64,000 nt of DNA, taken from NCBI GenBank assembly GCA_963677165.2, contig CAXXSX010000002.1:3968001-4032000 (forward strand), given 5' to 3'. This stretch comes from JAFGXT01 sp963677165. GTDB taxonomy: Bacteria; Verrucomicrobiota; Lentisphaeria; Victivallales; SZUA-371. The notes under the pieces are model-generated. The model did not search any database. It was not told the DNA's origin and worked only from the letters and a program-made list of their open reading frames with translations. Of the stretch, positions 24,930 through 31,711 are shown in pieces. Each line of letters begins with the position of its first letter. Within the stretch, counting starts at the first letter, position 1. A program made the position numbers and the translations under genes.

Positions 24930-25943
24930 ATGCCGGCAAATAAAAATAAATTATTACGCATGCAAACTATAATTACAATGCTGCGGAAAAATGAATATCC
25001 TAACTTTCAATTATTTATGAAGAGAATGCGGCAGCTTGACGAAGCTGGCGCGTTCAAGCTTTCAAGCAAAACATTTTCTCGTGATATTTCGGATCTTAAA
25101 GAAGAATTTGGAGCTCCTATTAAGTACGATAGTTCACGACGTGGTTTTTATCTTACCAACACCGAGTGGTATAACGAAGAATTTATGATTGAACCATTTG
25201 AAATGAAGGCCGCGTTACTGGGCGAGCGTGTAGCATCTGGACTGTTTCCCAAACCGCTTAGTAAGGAGGTTGCTAAAGCAGTAAACAGCCTGCTCATGAA
25301 GAACGAATCAGGGATGGCAGAAGGAGTTGAACCTGAAAGCCTAAAGGTTTTCGGTGGGGATTATATGCCCAATGTTGATGACGAAATTTTTCTAAGTGCA
25401 TATAAAGCCTGGGAAGAACATTGTTTTTTGCAACTTACATACTGTTCAAGCCAAAACAAGAGATCAGAAAAATTGTTTGAACCGCATATATTTGCCTGGC
25501 ATAGCGGTAGCTGGTACTTAAAAGGCAGAGAACACAGAAGTAATGACGAAAAATATGATCCGCCAAAAGTAAAAGTTCTGGCTGTACACCGGATTGAACA
25601 GGCTGAAATACTCGGTTGTCATTTTGATCCGGTTCCAGAAATTTTAAAGTCAGTGAATCAACACGGGCTATTTGAATTCAATACGATCCCGGAAGTGACT
25701 ATGCGTTTCTCTCATCCATTCAACAAAGTTATCTATGAACGTTTTAAAGATAAGCAAAATGTTAAAATAGAAGAATACTCAAAAAACATCATCAAAATCA
25801 GTTTAATGGACATCCCCCAATATGAAGCACTTAACTTACTCTTCTTAGCCAGACATCGAGCAGAAATTCTAGAACCCCAAAGCCTGAGGTCTACTGTATG
25901 CCGTATTGCAAACGGCATACTGACTCACCATAGGGGACAATAG
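24930..25943 (+). CDS. WYL-domain transcriptional regulator
   Basis: The start is placed at ATG 24930 (MPANKNKLLRMQ), 10 bases after GGGAGG; the ATG at 24912 has no ribosome site, giving 337 residues. Residues about 1-75 form a winged helix ('KTFSRDISDLKEEFGAPI', 'SRRGFYL'). The WYL domain has the signature 'SWYLKGREHR' with flanking 'FLQLTYCSS' and 'VHRIEQAEIL', and a WCX-like C-terminal domain follows. WYL proteins often regulate defence or DNA-damage genes and sense nucleic acid ligands. It begins a same-strand run with the ADP-ribosylglycohydrolase and the phosphatase, which suggests local control. Its own ligand is unknown. Confidence 0.9.
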   Translation: MPANKNKLLRMQTIITMLRKNEYPNFQLFMKRMRQLDEAGAFKLSSKTFSRDISDLKEEFGAPIKYDSSRRGFYLTNTEWYNEEFMIEPFEMKAALLGERVASGLFPKPLSKEVAKAVNSLLMKNESGMAEGVEPESLKVFGGDYMPNVDDEIFLSAYKAWEEHCFLQLTYCSSQNKRSEKLFEPHIFAWHSGSWYLKGREHRSNDEKYDPPKVKVLAVHRIEQAEILGCHFDPVPEILKSVNQHGLFEFNTIPEVTMRFSHPFNKVIYERFKDKQNVKIEEYSKNIIKISLMDIPQYEALNLLFLARHRAEILEPQSLRSTVCRIANGILTHHRGQ

Positions 25944-26004
25944 AAGTCCGGGATTATCTTCTATGTTTATAATATCACCCAAAACAAACCTATAGGAGGT
26001 GATT

Positions 26005-27090
26005 ATGAACATCAGAAAAAGTATTAATAAAAAAGTTGAGCTTTATAAAAAGATTCGCGGCTGTTTGCTTGGCGGAGCTGTCGGTGATGCTCTCGGCGCT
26101 CCTGTCGAATTCATGAACAGAAGAGAAATACAGGAGGAGTTCGGCAACGACAGAGTGACTGGTTATGTTGAATATCCGGATGGAACTGGCTCAATCACTG
26201 ATGATACTCAAATGACCTTGTTTACCTCGGAGGGCATTATGCGTGCAGTGACTCGCGCTAACCAGAAAGGAATATGCTCTGTTGAAGATGTAGTCTATTA
26301 TGCTTATCAAAGATGGTTGCTTACTCAAGGCTTGAAAAATATAGCAAAGCCAGTCAGAGAAGAATATCTGCACTCAGGCTGGTTGATTAAATGCAAAGAA
26401 CTTTTTATTCAACGTGCGCCGGGTAATAGTTGTCTGTCCGCACTACAGGCCCGAGAACAAGGAAACATAAGCCAACCTGTAAACAACAGCAAAGGCTGCG
26501 GCACCGTAATGCGAATGGCACCTGCTGGTCTCGTCGGCGGAGACGCATTTAAATTAGGTCGGGAACTATCAGCATTAACACACGGACATCCTACCGGATA
26601 TTATGCAGGAGCTGCAATGGCTGATTTGATACAGCATATTTATGAAGATGAAGCTCATAAACCGCTGCAAGAATACGTAAAAAAAACAGTCGAACGACTG
26701 GAGCTGGAAGAAAAAGCACAAGAAGTCGTGATTACTTTAAAACAAGCTCTTGAAATGGCATCAACCCATTGCAGTCTGGATGAAGCGGAAAAGCTCGGAG
26801 AAGCATGGATTGCAGAAGAAGCCCTTGCTGTATCAGTTTTCTGTGCTCTACGTTCGCAAGATGATTTCCGAAAAGGAGTACTGGCTGCAGTAAATATTGA
26901 TGGAGACAGCGATTCAACCGGCGCAATTACCGGTAACATACTTGGAGTCTATTTAGGCGAGAATGAGATTCCTCAAGATTGGATATCCAACTTGCGTGAA
27001 CGGATTATCGTAAAAAAAATTGCCGATGATCTACATAATATACACGAGCCTGCAACAGAACAGTGGCAAAACAAATATCCGGGATTTTAG
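26005..27090 (+). CDS. ADP-ribosylglycohydrolase family protein (ARH/DraG-like)
   Basis: The start is ATG 26005 with AGGAGG 6 bases upstream; an in-frame GTG at 25999 is an artefact of the ribosome site. The 361-residue protein has the DraG/ARH landmarks: 'GCLLGGAVGDALGAPVEF', the metal-binding 'SITDDTQMTLF', 'GCGTVMRMAP', and 'GDSDSTGAITGN' (second metal-binding Asp pair). Such enzymes remove ADP-ribose from proteins or nucleic acids or hydrolyse O-acetyl-ADP-ribose. It starts 61 bases after the WYL regulator and is 4 bases from the phosphatase, so the latter two are surely one unit. No ADP-ribosyltransferase was seen nearby; if this is the reversing half of a toxin pair, the partner must lie elsewhere. 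Confidence 0.9.
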   Translation: MNIRKSINKKVELYKKIRGCLLGGAVGDALGAPVEFMNRREIQEEFGNDRVTGYVEYPDGTGSITDDTQMTLFTSEGIMRAVTRANQKGICSVEDVVYYAYQRWLLTQGLKNIAKPVREEYLHSGWLIKCKELFIQRAPGNSCLSALQAREQGNISQPVNNSKGCGTVMRMAPAGLVGGDAFKLGRELSALTHGHPTGYYAGAAMADLIQHIYEDEAHKPLQEYVKKTVERLELEEKAQEVVITLKQALEMASTHCSLDEAEKLGEAWIAEEALAVSVFCALRSQDDFRKGVLAAVNIDGDSDSTGAITGNILGVYLGENEIPQDWISNLRERIIVKKIADDLHNIHEPATEQWQNKYPGF

Positions 27091-27094
27091 CATT

Positions 27095-27592
27095 ATGAAT
27101 AAACCACTGAGAAATTCATACTGTCTTTACGAAAACTTATGGGCTGGCGAATACCCGGGCAATTTATTAGCAGAAAAAGCAGAGAATAGAATTGCAGGGA
27201 TGGTTAAGTTTGGTATTACCGCTTTTATTGATTTAACTGAAGCAGGAGAACTGGAGCCTTATGAACCGTTTCTTCCTGAAAATATGTTCTACAAGCGTTT
27301 TCCCATTAAAGATGTTTCTGTACCTCACACGAATGATTTTGCGGTCAATATTGTAGATAAACTGGAGTTTTTACTTGCCAGCAGCCATAAAATATATTTG
27401 CACTGCTGGGGAGGAACTGGACGTACCGGTACCATTGGAGCCTGCTTTCTAATTCGCAAAAAAAACATTTCCGGAACCGCAGCCATAAAACTGTTGCGAG
27501 AACGTTTTGCGGACAATCCAAAATCAAAGTTTCGGATGACTCCGGATACTATGGAACAGGAACTTTTTGTCCGGAAATTCGGAAAAATCTGA
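27095..27592 (+). CDS. Dual-specificity / tyrosine phosphatase-like protein
   Basis: The start is ATG 27095 (MNKPLRNSYCLYENLW); an upstream extension overlaps the ARH gene. The 165-residue protein has the cysteine phosphatase loop 'HCWGGTGRTG' (H-C-x5-R-T) and an upstream general-acid candidate Asp in 'FPIKDVSVPH'. It resembles the small dual-specificity/CDKN3-like phosphatases found beside or fused to ADP-ribosylglycohydrolases. The pair suggests joint processing of a phosphorylated ADP-ribosyl substrate (an ADP-ribose phosphate, or a phospho-protein). This is an inference from adjacency, with a 4-base spacing and no gap for separate transcription. Confidence 0.85.
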   Translation: MNKPLRNSYCLYENLWAGEYPGNLLAEKAENRIAGMVKFGITAFIDLTEAGELEPYEPFLPENMFYKRFPIKDVSVPHTNDFAVNIVDKLEFLLASSHKIYLHCWGGTGRTGTIGACFLIRKKNISGTAAIKLLRERFADNPKSKFRMTPDTMEQELFVRKFGKI

Positions 27593-27619
27593 CAAGACAA
27601 ATGCTTTCCCGAACATATC

Positions 27620-27678
27620 AGACAAAAGATGTCTCCCTCTTGTTTTTATATTAAAAGCAAATAATAAACAAGTATAGG
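27620..27678 (+). promoter_or_regulatory. Repeated operator/promoter, copy 1 (upstream of HTH gene)
   Basis: The palindrome AGACA-aaaga-TGTCT at 27620-27634 begins a ~58-bp unit. The unit continues CTCTTGTTTTTATATTA, then AAGCAAA, to the ribosome site, and is repeated almost unchanged at 27893-27948. It ends at AGGAG of the small HTH gene. The shared palindrome plus a TATATT-like box suggests an operator overlapping a promoter. The small HTH protein is the obvious candidate ligand. Confidence 0.7.
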
Positions 27679-27686
27679 AGATTAAA

Positions 27687-27893
27687 ATGAACAAAGAATT
27701 CACGAAATTAGCCGACCAGAGCGGACTTTGTGCCGCCAAAATCGCAGAATTACTGGGTGTAAGTCTAAATACGATTAAAAATTATCGTGCGGGCAGAAGC
27801 AAAGTTCCACAGGAAAAACTTTTCAGAATGGGCGAAATTGTCGACGCAATTGATGATTTGAAATGGCAATATAATGAGATTTTTGACATGTGA
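27687..27893 (+). CDS. Small helix-turn-helix protein (Cro/XRE-like)
   Basis: A 68-residue protein. 'AAKIAELLGVSLNTIKNYRAGRS' (about residues 17-39) fits a lambda-repressor-like helix-turn-helix, with a helical tail 'FRMGEIVDAIDDLKWQYNEIF'. It has no other domain. It lies between the two copies of a ~58-bp operator-like unit, one before its own ribosome site and one before the ankyrin gene, so it probably represses or coordinates both. Its stop overlaps the start of the second operator by one base. Confidence 0.75.
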   Translation: MNKEFTKLADQSGLCAAKIAELLGVSLNTIKNYRAGRSKVPQEKLFRMGEIVDAIDDLKWQYNEIFDM

Positions 27894-27948
27894 GACAAAA
27901 GATGTCTGACTCTTATTCTTATATTAGAAGCAAACAACAAAACAAGGA
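27893..27948 (+). promoter_or_regulatory. Repeated operator/promoter, copy 2 (upstream of ankyrin gene)
   Basis: The second copy of the AGACA-aaaga-TGTCT palindrome (27893-27907) is followed by CTCTTATTCTTATATTAGAAGCAAAC and a ribosome site. It shares the palindrome exactly and most of the following ~40 bases with copy 1, with only scattered differences. Confidence 0.7.
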
Positions 27949-27956
27949 GATGTATT

Positions 27957-29576
27957 ATGACACGCAAGACATTTACAAACGTTATTGACAACATGGCAAA
28001 ACTTAACGTAAACCAGAGAGATGGGGACGATTATACCCCATTGATCAGAGCGGTTCAAAATGGTAACGAAGATTCTGTTCGCGAACTGCTCAAGGACGAC
28101 AGGGTGGATCTGAACATCAGAGAAAACCTTTGCGGTATGACTGCAGAAGAGTTCTCTAGAGACTATCCCGAAGACTCAGAGATTAGAAAGCTTTTCTCTA
28201 GATGGCACCTGCGCCATAAGTACAGCGCATCAAACCTGGTGAATTTCCTCAACGCGCTCAATTGCTGCGACACAGAAGTACTTCAAGCGCATGTTGATGA
28301 TGGGATGGTTGCTCCATTGAACACTAACTTCAAGCTGTGTTCTGACTGTTGGGTAAAGCTTCCGCTAATCGTAGCGATAGAAAAAAATTCACCTGAAATG
28401 GTCAAGGTACTTCTCAATGCCGGAGCAAATCCGTCAGCTTTCTGTTATGTTGTTGATTGGTCTCCAATGGAATTTGCTACGAATTCCGGTAAGGATAAAA
28501 TAAAACAACTCCTGTCTAAATATAAAGCCCAGGAAAAATATAAAAAAGAAGATACATCATTTGATTCCAAACAGGAAGCGGTAATGGCTTTAAAAGACGT
28601 ATTCAAAAAACTGGTTGGAGGAAATGTTGCAGAAGAAAATGAGGATGTCGAAATCTTCTTCCACGAACCTTGCTGTTATCCGAAATCCGACAATGACACA
28701 TACCGGAAAATTAAAAAAGTACGAGTAGTTTCTATTGGTATGGATGAAGAGGAAGCACTTTTTGACGCAACCCTAATTAATGGAGTTGTTGATTTTGACA
28801 ATATTACAAATCTCGATTTTGTCGAAAGACTGCATGATGAAGGACTGTTTCTACCAGGAGGGAAGAAAGTTATGCCCCATGACGGAAAAGACTTTCTCGA
28901 AGCTCTGCTGATTGAATACAGCGGCTCAAGGTTAAGAGCCAGAGTGGTAAAGGAAAGTAGTACGACACTTGAATCAAAGCTGACAGATGCCTTGATCAAC
29001 AAACACAACCGGAGAATTGTTGAACTGATTGCGAATGGAGCAAAACTCACAAGCGGAGAATTATTGGTTCACAGAGAAACATTTGATATTTCAATTTGGG
29101 CAGCAATGTTTCTTTATGAAGCCGGAATGACATCTCAATCCAGATGTAAAATAACCAGGGAATTGATTGAGTTCTACGACGCGCAGGAGGATAAAGAGCC
29201 GTACAGCTATCTGGCGGAAGTCATCGAGATTTTGGAGGACGCCGCAAAGCCGATGCCGGAGGCGCCGGATGATTCAGAGATTGAGCTGGTCAACGCAATT
29301 ACCGCAGGAGATATCAAGAAAATACATTTGCTGATACATGACCGAAACGTGAAACTAAACTGTACTAAGGTGATTACTGATATCAACTTTGCGTCACTGG
29401 ATACGGAAGTCATGTACGACATTATGTCCAGAGGATTATCCTTCCGGGCAGTTCCTAATACTTTCAAAGAGTTGGATCAAATTATTGGAGTAGGGAATTT
29501 GTCTGATCAGGAATATAAAGCCAGAGTAAAAGTGGTAAATGTGTTACTTAAAGCAACTATGGACCAAATGTCATAA
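27957..29576 (+). CDS. Ankyrin-repeat protein
   Basis: A 539-residue protein. At least two ankyrin repeats are visible near the N-terminus ('GDDYTPLIRAVQNGNEDSVREL', cut here; then 'KLPLIVAIEKNSPEMVKVLL' with 'NAGANPSAF'), and a third ankyrin-like segment near residue 350 ('NKHNRRIVELIANGAKLTSG'). Two charged linker regions separate them; the C-terminal third ('SEIELVNAITAGDIKKIHLLI') also looks ankyrin-like. No enzyme motif or signal peptide was found. It is probably a protein-protein scaffold. It is preceded by a copy of the HTH-linked operator and followed by a 121-residue protein 17 bases later, so its expression is likely tied to the small HTH gene. Confidence 0.75.
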   Translation: MTRKTFTNVIDNMAKLNVNQRDGDDYTPLIRAVQNGNEDSVRELLKDDRVDLNIRENLCGMTAEEFSRDYPEDSEIRKLFSRWHLRHKYSASNLVNFLNALNCCDTEVLQAHVDDGMVAPLNTNFKLCSDCWVKLPLIVAIEKNSPEMVKVLLNAGANPSAFCYVVDWSPMEFATNSGKDKIKQLLSKYKAQEKYKKEDTSFDSKQEAVMALKDVFKKLVGGNVAEENEDVEIFFHEPCCYPKSDNDTYRKIKKVRVVSIGMDEEEALFDATLINGVVDFDNITNLDFVERLHDEGLFLPGGKKVMPHDGKDFLEALLIEYSGSRLRARVVKESSTTLESKLTDALINKHNRRIVELIANGAKLTSGELLVHRETFDISIWAAMFLYEAGMTSQSRCKITRELIEFYDAQEDKEPYSYLAEVIEILEDAAKPMPEAPDDSEIELVNAITAGDIKKIHLLIHDRNVKLNCTKVITDINFASLDTEVMYDIMSRGLSFRAVPNTFKELDQIIGVGNLSDQEYKARVKVVNVLLKATMDQMS

Positions 29577-29593
29577 TAAAGGAGGAAATGTAA

Positions 29594-29959
29594 ATGGGTG
29601 GATTGGCAGACATGTTCAAAAATAGAAAACGTATTGACTACGTTCACGATGCAGACAATGAAGAAAATCAGCGACGAAAAAGGGAATCGCAAGGCATTGA
29701 TTTTGTTCTTTCCATTAAGTCTCAAGTGGGGGATAAAATTGAAGGACAGGGCGTAACGTCCGTCAAAATTGCGATGTCCAAAATTGGTGGAGTTTCCGAA
29801 CATGATTACGTAAAGCTGATGGGGAAGCCTGCCGATCTTGACAAGGTGCTTTCTGAGTTTGCAGACATGCACTTTCACGCAGCTAGAGTGACTCTGGAAA
29901 ACGGTTGGGTTATTTGTATAAATTCGTACGATGGTTTTATTCGCCTGGAAAAAAATTAA
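29594..29959 (+). CDS. Hypothetical protein downstream of the ankyrin gene
   Basis: A 121-residue protein with a GGAGG ribosome site. It begins with 'MGGLADMFKNRKR' and a basic/acidic helical stretch, then 'GDKIEGQGVTSVKIAMSKIGG' and 'NGWVICINSYDGFIRLEKN', a small alpha/beta domain. No family recognised, no signal peptide or membrane helix. It shares the ankyrin gene's transcript. It may be a partner of the ankyrin protein; this is context only. Confidence 0.65.
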   Translation: MGGLADMFKNRKRIDYVHDADNEENQRRKRESQGIDFVLSIKSQVGDKIEGQGVTSVKIAMSKIGGVSEHDYVKLMGKPADLDKVLSEFADMHFHAARVTLENGWVICINSYDGFIRLEKN

Positions 29960-30103
29960 AGAGAGGAAAAATTCTGAATCATGGGCGAATACGAAACGTA
30001 GAGGAGTCTATTGCTCTTTTAATGATTTCATCCATAGTGCTGATTTTCTGTTCTTTTTACATTTGGCTTTTCTTAGTGCTCAGGAATAAGATTCATCAAA
30101 AAA

Positions 30104-31711
30104 TCATTTACCTCTGTTTAATCTGCGTTTTGACAATTTACTCCAAATACTATTTGCCAATTCAATTTCGGCATTGCCAAAACCAAAGTTTTCTTTGAGA
30201 ATCTTTTGGTTGGTCAGCTCAAGGATTTCAGTAATATTCTTTTTGGATCGAATCATTTTGTCAATTTTGTACAATAAGTCTGCATTATTTGGATGATAAG
30301 GCAATAGTATTTCTTCTACTTCATTGGGCATTAACTCCAAAACTCCTCCTCCGTGACTTCTACCGCATATTTCGGAGAACGATAGAGACAAAGAGTTATA
30401 ATAACTTGCAGTTAGTGCTTTGATTTCTGCATTTTGCTTTACCGTTACACGGTGCATAGTATCTGTAGTATAAGCCTTAGCCTCATTAATGATTAGTTTG
30501 GGATAAAGATTATTTCTGCGAATAAAAAGGGCTTCCGATATTCTTAATGATGGAACAATTTGCCATTCATCACGAATTTTACATTTATAGCCTTCATTAA
30601 TTTTTTGTTTTTCGCCCCAGGCAATGTAATTTTTTGCCCCATTTGAACTATTTAAGTTCTCCATTTTAGGAAATGTTAACAAATGTGTTCGGGCTTCCAT
30701 TTGTCGGTTTCTAAGCCAGTCTTCTTTGGTAAAAATGGCACTTGGCACTTGGACGCTTCTTCCCACTAACGGTTTTGCATACTTCTCCAAACCATAAAAC
30801 TTGACAGTTGAGAGAGGAACGGTAAAAAAAGGATTAGAACCTGTGGTAATACCGACTTCAACAGTTGCATATTCTCCCAGTTTAGGAATGCGATTTTGTT
30901 CCTGTAAACTTTCTAAAAAGTCTATTTCCTTTTGGTCAAGGAAATAGAATGTCCATTTGTTGGATTTAAAATCAATTTTCTTTTGAGGACTTTTCAATCG
31001 GGATACTTCTAGTTTCTGAAGTTCTTCCGCATTTCGTAATTCCATATGCTCTATAAGGTGTGTTTGTGTATTATTCTTTTCACAAAGTAGTAATACTACT
31101 TCCTGTTGAATATCAGGAAAAACTAGTTTTTCAAAAGAAACAATGTTAATTTTGTTGTAGAAGTGAGACAAAAACTCACGGAGCGCTTGAGCATATGAAA
31201 CCTGCAATATTTCAGCAGGAAGCACAAAACCTATTTTCCCTTGTTCTTTCAACAACAAAGAAGAACCGACAACAAACGAAACCCACGCATTGGTCAGTTT
31301 TGAGTATTTTAAATTTGCTCTACTAAAAATTTCGGAAGCATACTGTTGTTGTTGCTTATCGAAATATTGATAACGGATATAAGGGGGATTGCCAACAATC
31401 AGGTCAAAACGTTTTTCCGTATTTTTGCAAAAGCCATGAAAATCGAAATTTAGCACTTTAGTGCCTGGCAACCCGATATTTCTCGCTTTTTTGGCTTCTA
31501 TTTCATCAAGTTCAATAGCGGTTACGGAATTGTAGTGATAACCACCCTTTTTAATTTCTCCAAGGAATACACCGTCTCCACAACTTGGTTCAAGTATGTC
31601 CATATTCTCATTACCATTGAAAGCCCACTTCAAAATGAAGGCCGCAATAGGATTAGGAGTATAGAATCCTCCTCTTAATTTTTCTTCTGAGGCGTTTTTA
31701 ATGAGCTTCAT
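30104..31711 (-). CDS. N6-adenine-type DNA methyltransferase (Eco57I/TaqI-like)
   Basis: A 535-residue SAM-dependent DNA methyltransferase. The SAM motif is 'LEPSCGDGVFLGEI' (residues about 40-53), and the catalytic motif IV is 'GNPPYIRYQ' (NPPY at 108-111), typical of adenine-N6 enzymes of the gamma type. The C-terminal part ('LPKLGEYATVEVGITTGSNPFF') fits a TaqI-type specificity domain. It overlaps the partner restriction-modification gene by 14 bases. It probably protects host DNA alongside the larger enzyme, as in Eco57I-type systems that have an extra methylase. The region is visibly AT-rich relative to the flanks, a sign of transfer. Confidence 0.88.
   Translation of the reverse strand: MKLIKNASEEKLRGGFYTPNPIAAFILKWAFNGNENMDILEPSCGDGVFLGEIKKGGYHYNSVTAIELDEIEAKKARNIGLPGTKVLNFDFHGFCKNTEKRFDLIVGNPPYIRYQYFDKQQQQYASEIFSRANLKYSKLTNAWVSFVVGSSLLLKEQGKIGFVLPAEILQVSYAQALREFLSHFYNKINIVSFEKLVFPDIQQEVVLLLCEKNNTQTHLIEHMELRNAEELQKLEVSRLKSPQKKIDFKSNKWTFYFLDQKEIDFLESLQEQNRIPKLGEYATVEVGITTGSNPFFTVPLSTVKFYGLEKYAKPLVGRSVQVPSAIFTKEDWLRNRQMEARTHLLTFPKMENLNSSNGAKNYIAWGEKQKINEGYKCKIRDEWQIVPSLRISEALFIRRNNLYPKLIINEAKAYTTDTMHRVTVKQNAEIKALTASYYNSLSLSFSEICGRSHGGGVLELMPNEVEEILLPYHPNNADLLYKIDKMIRSKKNITEILELTNQKILKENFGFGNAEIELANSIWSKLSKRRLNRGK

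Noticed and set aside
29905..30198. A 97-codon plus-strand frame with a hydrophobic stretch
   Set aside because: It starts inside the preceding gene in another frame, has no ribosome site and overlaps the end of the convergent methylase gene. The hydrophobic stretch is probably chance.
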